Below are positions 1 to 11,600 of a DNA stretch of 64,000 bases, piece by piece. Below the pieces are notes generated by a model, which saw only the letters and a list, made by a program, of their open reading frames with translations, searched no databases and was not told the origin of the DNA. The translations under genes and the position numbers were made by a program. Position 1 is the stretch's first letter; each line of letters opens with the position of its first letter. This DNA comes from Archegozetes longisetosus (taxonomy: Eukaryota > Arthropoda > Arachnida > Sarcoptiformes > Trhypochthoniidae), in NCBI GenBank assembly GCA_018873245.2, contig JAEMBT020000001.1, positions 4,272,001-4,336,000 of the forward strand, given 5' to 3'.

Positions 1-1474
1 TAATACTTTTGCACACACCTGATATCAAATTTTTCTGTCGCGCTCGTTAATCCGGCGCCGGATTAACGCAAATTTTTGTGAGTGAGTCACAGTTGCAATC
101 CTAAGCATATTTACTGAGCGCAATTTACTTAAAATATACTTTTTTAAATGAATTTTTTAAAAAATATGTTGGCCTAATATTTATGAGCTGTGCTGTATTT
201 GTTTTTTTGTTCAGTCATTAAACAGTTAAGTTTATATCCGTTGTTTTTGACAAAATGACTGGCAATAAGTTAAAATTAAATGAACAAATACAATGATTGA
301 CATAAGATGAATAATGTGTAATTCTATAGGAGGAAACTTTTGGAATTCCACCAATAATTAAACGTTTAAAAAAGGAAAACTTTCTAACCTATTTAATTGA
401 GAAAAAAGTTGTTATCTTCAGATGAGTCGTCTGTGAAATGATAAAAACAAATCCACTTATTTACCAGTGATCTGCATGAATAAGAGATTCATATTCTCAA
501 CAAATAAAACTCAGTATCTGTTCTATAGTTCATATTAGTAAATTTTAAGCTGGTATTAGAGCAGGTATGAGAGGCCTTGTTATGAAGTTGAAAAGCGTTC
601 ACGTAAATGCTTACAATATATAAGTAGAAGAGAAGCAAGATTTACTACTGTGCGATTACATGAATTTTTCATTGAAATAACTGGTCATTACGTCATCGAG
701 ACTCAAGTGACTGATTAAAAGCAGATAAGCTTCTAATCAAACATGCTCTGCATGTTATAAATGCTTTTATTCAAATATTAATGTTTATATAAAGTGTGTC
801 AATAATGTACAATTTTATACTTAATTTTTATAATCAGAAGTCAATTCCAGTTATGTGGTTATAAAATTGCGAAATTTCAGATATCTTGGTATTTAAAATA
901 CATTTTTATATAAAGTTTGACCGAATAGGAAAAAGTTTAACATTTAGCACATAGCTATCTGTTACAATAAAAGTTGGCCTAAAGTCATAAATTTATGACA
1001 TGAGTTGAAATAGCAATAAAGCTATGAATGTGTGACTTAGAGAATATTTTTAGAAATCTTCTTATACCCATGTATTATCGCTACTTTTATCAATATTTTT
1101 ATTGAAACTTTTCTACACACTCAAAACCACTACAACTTCTCTAATCGATTAACAGAATTAAAGTGAATCTCAAAAACGTTTCTAACAGTAATTTAATGGA
1201 AAAACAATAAGCGATTGATTGTATTGAAAAAATGAATCAGTGATAAGATAAAACTATTATAAGTGTTAGATGACAAAAATGATGGTACAGACAATGGTTC
1301 AGTTGGGTTCTTGCCATAGGCGACAGTACACTACAAATCAACAGTCAGTTATCGCACTCGACATTAAGGTAATGAAAAACTGGTTTAAGTGTTAAACAAA
1401 TACGAATTGAAAATAAATATCTCATCAAAACTAATATATGTTGAAAACTAATCGTTTTACAGAAATATTCAAAT
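1..1474. other. Upstream non-coding region of the transporter gene
   Basis: AT-rich sequence with no supported coding exon. A perfect palindrome lies at 45-68. A likely splice acceptor (pyrimidine-rich stretch ending in ttttacag at about 1461) lies a few bases before the ATG at 1475, so the transporter mRNA probably has a 5' UTR exon somewhere in this region. I could not place that exon or a promoter. Confidence 0.6.
45..68. repeat. Perfect 24-bp palindrome
   Basis: Two 12-base arms, starting cgttaatccggc, are exact reverse complements with no spacer, centred on ggcgcc. It is much more GC-rich than its surroundings. The same short word (caaattttt) stands just outside both arms in direct orientation. 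It could be a terminal piece of an element, a protein-binding site or a hairpin; the sequence does not say which. Confidence 0.85.
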
Positions 1475-4064
1475 ATGGATATAAATAATAAGTCAACGAA
1501 ACACACGTTGTTTGATGAAAGTAAAGTCACAGTATATGAAGTGAAAAGACACTCAAGAAGTAGAACCAGAACCAAAGCTGGGAACAGAGCTCATCCAAAA
1601 AGGTCACTATCACAAGGAGCACAACCTCGAGGACAAAATCCAATATTTGTGCGTCAGCCACTCGCGCCTCAAAGAAGACTATCAGTATCGAAGTTGAAGC
1701 TTAAAGCAAATTACAGTTTAAACCAGAAGTTGACATTAATATGTTTGTCAGTAGTTAGCTTTACTTCAATGTTATCGATGTCAATCATAGCTCCATTTTT
1801 CCCTCTCGAAGCTTCCAATAAAGGAATGCGCGAAACAGTTTATGGATTTGTGTTCAGTGTTTATGCGCTCGTTATTATGATGATGAGTCCAGTTTCTGGA
1901 ATTTTTATACCTATTATTGGACCAAAGTTTATGCTTATTTCTGGTGTCTTCATTACTGGTGCCAGTAATGTGTTGTTTGGTGTTCTTGACAAGATCGGTG
2001 ATTTGCCAACTTTTACGGCTTATTGTTTTATTGTTAGGATTTTTGAAGCCTTAGGCGCCACTGCCTTTTCTACTGCCAGTTATACTATTATTATGCAAGT
2101 GTTTCCTGATAATATCGGTACTGCTTTTGTAAGTAATTCCTTTTCTTAATTATAAAATCATTTTATCCACGCATATTTTATATTTTATATTATTATCATT
2201 TTTGCATATATTCAACGCTTTGATTGCCTCTCATTATTTTTAGCAAATTTGAAAACTGTGAAAGTTTGAACTTTATTCAGTCAGTTTCAAGTTCAAAAGT
2301 CAGTCTCTAATAAAAATGATTTAAACGTCCAGAAATTTCAAATTTTGAGCTATTCATAATTGTTGAAAACCATTCGAATAAATGTTAGAACAAGTAATTT
2401 GATGCAAAAGTCAAGTGATAGAGAAAACGGAGTGAATGAACTGAAACTGAAAAGTTTTAAATACTAGAATATATTAGTTTTACCAAATAAAGGCCTTCAC
2501 ACAATAGTTATGGTGTAATCACAACAAAGTAATCACACAATTCATAGCTAAGCTTTTTACCGTTTATGATTGCGGATGTTCAATAAATTTTAAGATTAAA
2601 CAATTCAAGTCTAAGAATACCTCAATAAAATGACTCAACACATGAGCCACATAAATAACTAAAAAGTTGGCGATAACTGACAACTGATTACAATGCTTTT
2701 ATCACATTTTAGCTGAAAATTAGTTATCTCTAAAACAATAACTTTAAAAACTATTATAGGGTCTCGTTGAAACATGTGTCGGACTTGGTCTAAGTTTAGG
2801 TCCAGCTATTGGTGGAGGACTTTACGGTCTGGGAGGCTATGGTTTGCCATTCTATGCATTGGGAGGGCTTATGCTCATTAATATACCTATTTGTTGGTAT
2901 ATAATAAACCCAATTCAGTGTAAATATAGAATTAATAAGATAGAAAATTCTAAAGTCTTCAATGTGATCAATTAATAGTAAAAAGTATTTAAAACTACTT
3001 TCAGCACTAAATCGAATAAAAAAGGATCCATCAGATTCATACTGGAAACTCATATCTATTCCTCAAGTTCTAGTCGTTGGAATCGTAGTCGTGATTGTAT
3101 CTCAAACCATAAGCTTCTTGGATCCAACCGTTGAGCCACATTTTCGGGAAATGAATATAAGTCCCGAATACGTAAGCATCGTTTTCCTGCTACTATCGGC
3201 CGCCTATACCGTATTCTCACCGATTGTCGGCTGGTTTTCGGGACTGGTAGACAATAAATTTCCGATCATGGCATTAGGACTATTTTTGAGCTGCGATGGA
3301 ATGCTATTAATAGGTCCTTCTTTTTTAATTCCATTGAATCCAACTCTACTGATGAGTGTAGCGTCTATGGCATTGATAGGAGTCGCTTATGCTATTGCTT
3401 TCATTCCTACTTTCGAAACCATTTTAGACATTGCATTGTGAGTTCTACCAACTTACTCATCGAATACTAATTCTAAACTCATTTGTATAGAGATAATGGT
3501 TTTGCCGACAATGTCTCAACTTATAGTCTAGTCTCTGGACTCTGGAGTGCTATGTATTCTTTGGGGTACGTCATGATTTGAGTTCAGTTTCATCTATTGA
3601 TAATATATTTTTGATTCTTTAAATTTTAAAGTGAGGTTACTGGTCCTTCTCTTGGAGGATGGCTTTCAGAGAATTTCGACTTTTCGATTGCCAGTACTAT
3701 AATGGCTGGATTTTCGTTACTGGGAATAATAAATCATTAATTATCAGACAAGTTGTGAAATATTTCTAAAAAACTTTACTCAATCTTAAAGGCAATAATC
3801 GCTGGAATAACATGTTTTTTCGTCCGTTCTGATGAATCGGATTCGTCTTCATCAACATCTTCATCTTCGAGTGAAACCGATTGCGAAAAGTCGATAAGTA
3901 ATAAAAGTGCAAAGAGTTCTCGACGTAATTCTGAATGGGATGATAAACAACTTGAATGTGAACCATTATTAGACAAGTCGTTACACTACAACAGTACTAA
4001 TAATAATAATAATCATTATGGAATCAAAGAAAAAGAAATCATCTTCACTGCTGCAAGTATTTAA
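1475..4064 (+). CDS. SLC18B1-like MFS vesicular transporter
   Basis: A membrane transporter of the major facilitator superfamily, closest in my reading to SLC18B1, the vesicular polyamine transporter. Exons: 1475-2128, 2760-2919, 3005-3437, 3491-3565, 3632 to about 3722-3740, and 3792-4064. The first four introns are GT-AG and keep frame. The protein has a basic cytosolic N-tail of about 80 residues and then roughly twelve hydrophobic segments. Family-like stretches are FPDNIGTAF joined across the first intron to GLVETCVGLG, then GPAIGGGLYGLGGYGLPF, and near the end GPSLGGWL. The C-terminus is a Ser/Asp/Asn-rich tail. The last junction is abnormal: exon 5 runs into TAA at 3738-3740, while the last exon, which reads AIIAGITCFF and then the tail, needs a phase-0 donor, and no GT is available. 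The product is therefore either about 476 aa ending inside the last membrane segment or about 560 aa. The substrate is inferred from family only. Confidence 0.8.
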
Positions 4065-4525
4065 TTATTCAATAACCTTCATTACTTATAGATGTCTTAT
4101 TAGTTAATTCTGTAAAAATTGTTTGTTTTTTAAGTGAGTCTCGGCTTGTATTTATTTAAATGACAAAAATTTTAATATTAGAAATACCCCGACTTTTTAA
4201 ATAATAAATCAATACGTTCTTAAATGAAATGATTTGAATCCTTTGACTTGATTGATAAAGCAATACTAATTTTCAGATATTGTGATTAAATAAAGATGGA
4301 TCATTTTTGACTAATTCTCTGATGAACTTACGAAAAAGTTATTATTAACTGAAATAAAGCATAATCTAATTTATAAAATCGCATGTTATTAAAGTCGATA
4401 TGATATCAATTATGTTAAATAAATGAATACAAAAACTTTTAAACTTATCACCAAAATCAAGATTTAGTAAACTCGAGATCAATGATATAAAAATTTCAAA
4501 ACACTTTAATCTAATTAATTAATAT
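4065..4525. other. Convergent 3' spacer between transporter and helicase
   Basis: AT-rich sequence between two genes that point at each other. An AATAAA at about 4203-4208 and a second at about 4290 on the plus strand could serve the transporter mRNA. No coding exon is seen. Confidence 0.6.
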
Positions 4526-6188
4526 TTAATCCTTATTACTATCACTACTTTCATCACTAGAAGTTTCGGATTCAGAACTAGAGCTCTCATAACCAGAATC
4601 TTCTAGTTCATCAGTAATTGAACCAGTTTCTACTGTCAGATCAGTTAGTTCTTGGCTCACATGTTGTCCAGATTCTTGCAAAACATTTATTAGACTTGAT
4701 TTGTGGTGAATATTTTGAGGAGTGAATAGTGTGTAAGCCACTCCTTTGGATAAATGTCTTCCTGTTCTTCCGATTCTATGTATATAGTCTTCAATGTTTT
4801 TAGGGAAATCATAATTGATTACAAGTTTCACATTTTTAATATCTAAATCATAACAAAAATGAAGTTTAGAAATAAAAATTTAAAACTCATTCGAATGATT
4901 AACGGAATCATTGAATACCTAATCCACGAGAGGCGACATCAGTCGCACAAACAATAGGAATCGTTCCCTTTTGAAACTCTATTTAAAAAAGATAATCAAA
5001 TTAATATTCAATACTGAATAAATAAAAAATTAACAAATCGATTGAAATTGACCTCTTATTACAAAATCTCGTTCTGGTTGTGATTTATTGCTATGAAGAG
5101 CACGAGACGGAAAGTATTCTTTCTTCAAAAGTCTAACCAATTGATCGGCAGTCTCTCTCTTCCTGACAAATATAATAGTTTTCATATAACCAGAAACTGT
5201 CGGCACATATTTATTAAGACATTCGATCAGTCTATTCTTTTTATCAGATTCTTCACATACTTCAATAATTTGCTCAATATTTCTATTGATAGTCAGCGAA
5301 TGACTAGAACTAGTTTTGGACACATTGACGTGAACATAGTCACGAAGGAATTGATTAGCAATTGATTGGACAGTTTGAGGCCAAGTGGCGCTAAACATAA
5401 GAGTTTGTCTATTTTTGGGCAATAAATTGATAATATTTCTAAAGGCTGACTCGTATCCCATGGCAAGCATACGATCTGCTTCATCGATCACTAGATAATC
5501 AACGTATTGAAGATCAGCTGTATTTCTGGTTAATATATCTTCAAGTCTTCCGGGCGTTGCTATCACAATATGCGGATTCGCTCTCTTTAATAACATCGTT
5601 TGTACTTCACGAGAAACTCCACCGTAAAGACAGACCGAACGCGCGAAACGAAACTTTTTCACTACTTTCTCAATCTGATGAGTCAGTTCTCGAGTTGGAG
5701 TCAATATTAAGCATTTTGGCCAGTAGTCTAGACCTGCGGTTAGTGTTCGAACCTTCCAATTGATAAAGAAGTTTAAAAATATTCAATAACTAGTGATTGA
5801 AACGATCATGACTTACGAGTGCCGGCAATACAAAGCATAGCGTTTTTCCTGAACCTGAGCTTGCAATCGCGACCACATCTCGTTTCTGTAGTATTAACGG
5901 CAAAGACTGTGACTGAATGGGTGTCGGAGTTATGAAACCTAAGCGTTTGAAACTTTGCTGTATCTGTTTTGGCCATTCATAGCACTCAAATGATTGAAAC
6001 GGGTCTGCAATCGATTGACCAAAACATTGAATGCCATTCATTGAACGATACGTTTCAGAGTCTATTATGTGATTCGGCGATTCAATGTTTGTTGTTATGG
6101 TTTGCGACGATTGTCTACTTGTGGTTGATATCAATTCTATTTTAATCATAGATAAACAATTAGTTTTAAGTTCTTCAAAGCTAAACAT
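4526..6188 (-). CDS. DEAD-box ATP-dependent RNA helicase, DDX5/Dbp2-like
   Basis: An ATP-dependent RNA-unwinding enzyme of superfamily 2. Exons in reading order are 6188-5817, 5752-5053, 4978-4919 and 4842-4526; all introns are GT-AG and the joined frame gives 482 aa with stop TAA. Visible motifs: Q motif around residue 84-92 (GFITPTPIQ), motif I ASSGSGKT 109-116, PTREL 143-147, DEAD 214-217, SAT 245-247, [10 protein letters not shown] across the last two introns, and HRIGRTGR 399-406. The stretch after it ([10 protein letters not shown]) resembles DDX5/DDX17/Dbp2. The N-terminus is short and lacks the RGG-rich ends of DDX5; the C-terminus is a Ser/Glu/Asp-rich acidic tail. The ATG at 6188 is the first one in frame. 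All catalytic motifs are intact, so the gene looks functional. DDX43-like is an alternative. Likely roles are mRNA processing, export or ribosome work, inferred from family. Confidence 0.9.
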
Positions 6189-8693
6189 ATATTTAGACAA
6201 AAGTGAATGTTTTACTTTTAATGATAGACTTGATTTGATTCAAGTTGTTATTATTTATTAAAAGCTTGTTATTAAATGTACTTTTTCGCAAACGATTCAT
6301 ATTTTTAATCATATTTACTGATGGAAACTAAATTAAGTTAAAAACATTTCATTACGAACTTATATCTATGTCTATGGATTTACAATAACTAACGTTTAAT
6401 TTATAAGAATTTTATTAATCGGAGTTTATGTATTTTTTCAAATTTTGTCACCTTTTATAAACACAACACTATTGTGATTACAGTGGATTAAGAGCCTTAA
6501 AGAGGAGTAACATTTCGATCGCTTTAATTGGAACTAAATTTATGCTTAAGTTTAAGTTATTCGGAGCTAAACCCGATTAAATTTGGATTGATCCAATTTG
6601 AAATTTGAGTCAATAAAGTGAAGCTCATTTTGATTGAGTTGATGGTTATTTTCAATTTAATAATTGATTGCATTTAGTAACGGTTTCATAGTTTTTGTCG
6701 AACAGTAGGATCAGTGTGATTAAATCAACGATTAATAAGTCTTATATCTTATTTTTGTTTATATTCATGTTTACAAAGTATGTGTTTATTTCACAGACAA
6801 ACGTATGGACTAATCGACGACAAGTATAGAGAAGAGACTATTTTGATAGATTTGGAGGCCATTCGTGCTAACGATTGATAAGTTGTGAACATTACAAACG
6901 ATTAACAGATAATTTTAATCCATGTCTGGGAACAAAGTGTTCATATAATTATGAGTCGAATGTTTGTCAAATTGAATTATCAGTTAATTGTCAGACAAAT
7001 TTGGTTGCAATTTCAAATCTCTTTCGATTGCATTAATAAATGACAGACAAATAGAAACTATTTTGTGCTTAACTCACAATTTCATCTGTTTATGAGTTAA
7101 GCCATTCCTGTTAGTGTTAGAACAAATGTGGTTTCATTTAGTCATATCTAAATAAGTCTTTCGTACAATTTTTGCGACTCAAAAACATCGAGCATTACAT
7201 TTACATTTGTTATAAACAAAGCACTTGTATTGCTAGTAATTCTAAAAAATCCAAACAATTCACTGTTAACTGACGTGAACCTTAATTTGATAAATAGTTG
7301 CTTCAAGTTTTTGGTCGATTCAGTTGTTTGGAAAAACTGATTTGATTCGTTTGAGAGAAATTAAAATGTTGCAAATCTCAAACGACAGAAGTGTTTGAAG
7401 TTTTAAAGTTGTTGAACTCAAATATAAGTAGTTTAACTAATGAACACTTTGATAGCATTCACTTACATTCGCTAAATTTGAGATATTCGTCATTTTTAGA
7501 GAATGACAAACAGATCAAACTTGAGAGACTAGAAAACTTGGCTAAAATGCAAAACAAGTTGCTATACGCTGGCATAGAGTTGGTTCTCGAATTGAATCCT
7601 TTGTCAAAAATAGTCTCTGTGTTAAATCTATGAGACCAACACATTTATTGAAAGAGTGACTAATACTCCAAAAATGAAGTATAATTTGTCTCACCGTAAT
7701 TTGGCTTGACTACTAAATTCCATGACCATTTAATTCTCAACTATTCCATCGAACCTTAAAATTGATTTTTAGAATAGTTTCCGGTAACCACTAACCAAAA
7801 CATTTCTAAAAGTTGTAGTTTTGAATTAACTGCAAAATTATTAATCTTAAAAATTTCTGAACTAATTATTAAAATATAAATAACACGTGATTGATACTTG
7901 ACTTAATTCTAGTTTTATTTGTTTATCAACATTTCCACAATTTAATGTAATTTAACTTAATTTTCTTCTCCATATAATAGTAATAATAATTATTATAATA
8001 ATATCACAATTATTGAACAACTAATTGTACAGCAACTAAGTTGTCAGAAAAGTTAGTCTTTAACATAATGTTGTCTAACAATTATGAAAAATCGTACACA
8101 AAAACAGTCAATTGATTGACCAAAACATGAAAAATCAACAGACAATTAATAATAAAAATGCGCGAATCATATGCTATTTATATAATATATATATATATTA
8201 ACAAACAGTTATATATTTAATAAAACAATTATAAGAATTTAAGACAACTATTTACAAAGTTTTAATTCCATCAAAAATACCTGAATTGCAAAACGAAACT
8301 TAATTTAGTTTACTATATATACCGTATATATAAGTTTATAAGTTATATATTTATTTATTTATTTATAAAGTATAGTCTTCAATTGTTTTACTAAATGATA
8401 TGTGGATGAGTTGAGAAATGATCGATTTTATTACAGAGATGCTTAGTTATTCTTCATTTTATTCCTACAGCATTTCATTTTTGTGAGACTTAGGAAGACT
8501 TGAAATAGTCGTGAAATCATATTTCTGCCAATCATTTGTCTAAAAGGAGTTAAATACATTTTGATTAATGATTGAGTATTAGTTTTATAAGTCAAAAGTA
8601 TAGAATCACTTCTAAAGATCATATCCAGAGATGTAAAGTTAAGTTCTAAAATCAATAATAATCATAAAGTAACTGTTGACCACTCACACGAAT
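6189..8693. other. Intergenic region between helicase and schnurri-like gene
   Basis: Holds the helicase 5' flank and the 3' UTR of the schnurri-like gene. Candidate polyadenylation signals for the latter (AATAAA on the minus strand) lie at about 8427-8432 and 8459-8464. A plus-strand open frame at about 7340-7633 has no ATG, no clear splice signals and no recognised domain. TA-rich and TTTA runs lie at 8180-8370. Confidence 0.5.
8343..8366. repeat. (TTTA)n microsatellite
   Basis: Short run of TTTA units next to several TA-rich stretches in the probable 3' UTR or flank of the schnurri-like gene. Confidence 0.7.
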
Positions 8694-11600
8694 TCATGCA
8701 ATTTGTTGTGTGGCTAATGAGCGATGAGTAGGAATATGTGAAGCCAGTAATATGGATGAAGTGAAACCTGCATCACATATATCGCATACATACGGACGTG
8801 GCGCTGAGTGTGTCAACAGATGCTATCAAATATAAAATCAAATACAAAATCAATTTCAACACTAATCATATGAATTGCTCTCTCAATACCTGTTGCAATA
8901 AAAGAATATCATTAAAGCCTTTATGACAAATATCACACTCGTATTCGTGTCTTTCATCCAATTGTGGTGAAGGGCTTTCTTGTTGATGATCGCAATAGAG
9001 GTGGACCTGAAGAAACTTTGCGCCTTTAAATAGACGACCGCACAGGTGACAAGTATTAGATCGTGTCGATGTGAAACCTGATTGTTGTTGGGCTACAACT
9101 GGTGGACATTGAGTTGGTGGCGATTTAGGTATTTGTGGTGGAGATGGGGGTGGAAGTGGTGGAGAGATGACAGATATGATTGGCTGTGAAGCTATCACTG
9201 CCTGTGGTTGTGGTAGACTTTGGATTATCATTGATTGCTGTTCGGGTTCTAATGGATAGTAATTATCTTGAGGTTCATTTTTGACTACTGATTGTTCATT
9301 GTATGGACTATTGTTGTCTTCAGTGATAGGTTCAGAAGCCCAACGCATTTGTCTGGGGTCATAAAGTCGTTGAGCCATGACCTGAAGGCTTTGAAGAGAG
9401 TTTTCGCAGTCGGTTGTGTCGATTTCATTGAGGTTGACACCACTTCTTTCCATTTCGGCATACATACCAAATGGCAATTTGCCCAAACACTCCAATTTCA
9501 TTATATGCATCTTTGATCTCAAATGTTTGGCCAAATGTCCGTGGATTCTGAAAGCAATCTTACAATCCGCGCACTTGAATGGTCGCGGATTATCGGTAGT
9601 CGGAGTCCCGAAAGTCATATTCATATTAACTTTGTTAAAGTGCGAAACAGATCTCTTATGCTTTTGGAGATGACCTTTAGTTCGAAAACTAACGGCACAC
9701 GAATCACACTTAAAGGGTCTCTCGAAATAATGAATGTTTATATGAAGTCTTAATTGTGAAGGTTTAGAAAACTGTTTATTGCAAATCGAACAAATCGACT
9801 TTCCATCGATTGATTCAGTTTGAACTCTTTGAGGTGCTGTCGGTATGAACTCTCCCTGTCTCAAACCTGATGATGTGTTGCCAACCAGTTTTGATTGACT
9901 CATTTGTGGCAAAACTATCCCATCGAGTATTTCGTTGGCCTTTGCGCTCAACGATAGATCCATTGGTTCTTCTCGTTCCGGAATAGATGACAAATGCTTC
10001 TGTGGTTTAGTTTGTGAGTTCCATCTGCGATCAGCGATCACAGATGTGGAATATCTTCGTGAAGCGAACGATTCGAGTGAGTCACTACTGCTCTCATCAC
10101 TGATCGGTTCCAATGGCTCTACTGGTACACGAGAAGTTGATGGAAATGCGTTTGCACTCAGTGGCACGTCGTTGAATGAATAAGAACGCGGTCGAGACAC
10201 TGAGTCACAGTTTGGAGTCCATGTTGTCTGCAGTAAATGTTGCTGTTGTTGCACCTGTTGCTGAAGCTGTTCTATCGGTGACAGTTTTCGTGGTGAAGGC
10301 ATTAAAGGTGGCGGAGGTTCGATTGGCGGCTGCATTACTGTTATTTCTGGTACTTCTATTGCTTTTAGTGTCTGATCGACTTTTGATATGCGTCGCTGTT
10401 GTTCAGCTTCTAAAACGTGTTGAGAAATGCGTCTTTGATGCTCGGCATCAATCACTTGCGATACACGTCTTTGTTGTTCTTCCATTACTTGTTGAGAAAC
10501 TCGTCGATCGATTACTGAGACTTTTCTCGTTGTTTCTGACGGAGAATTACGTAAATCTTCATTAGTAATGGTGGAAGTTTTTCTATTATTGGTTTGCAAA
10601 GCAGTCGTTAAGTCTGATTCAGATCCAGAGCCAGACAATATTAATAGACTTCTGGCCGCCTCTTGTTCCTCAGTCTCAGTGGCCGCTGATTCAGACTCGG
10701 AAACGGCTGGATTTCGTTCATCAGCTATGATATCTGCGTCTTCGAACTGCCCGGGAACTATTGGAACAGATTTGACCATCGAGTCATATCGTTGTAATTC
10801 AACCAAAGGAATAGGAACTCCTTTAAGATGAAAATAGAATGTTAAGCAAAAATGATATGAATAAATGAAGAAGTTAGCGACAAACCTTCATCATCGTCAT
10901 CATCATCATCGTCATCATACTCAGCTTCAGCTTCATCATCATCATCATCTTCATCTTCAGGGAGATTACCACAGGAGATCTCAAGCATTTCCTGTTTAGC
11001 TAAGGCGTCAGTATCGATTTGGGACTCGTCAATAGTGATGGGAACGGGAATGATTCCCATTTCGACACATTTTTTGTGATGAGCCTTTGATTTCATGTGT
11101 TTGGTGAGATTGCCTTTAGTTTTGAAGGCAAACGCGCAGTGACGACAAGAATAAGGCCTCAGATCAGTATGAGTTCGGATATGTTTCTTCAACATTGAAG
11201 GTTTTTTGCATCTAATACCACATTCTTCGCAAACATATTTACCACGACCTCGTCCTCTAACATAAGTGTAATCTTCATTTGATTTGAAACCACCTGAAGG
11301 AGTGATTAAAAGAAGAAAAGATTTGAAATTTAGCTTCAGACATATCTAAAGAATATTCAAGTCCTTAAGACTGTGTGACTCATTGTGTAATTTTGAAAAT
11401 GATATGTAGTGTAGATATTTGTAAATGTAACAGATGTCATATCATTGCTGATAAGTGACATTCTCACATAGTCCAACTTTCTTAACGACAATATTAGACC
11501 TTCAGCTAAAACTTATTTAGCAACAATTCAAATACATTTCTCTAATTAAACTAAACTTTCAGCGAGACTTTAGTAAACAAAAAGTTTACTAAAGTAGATA

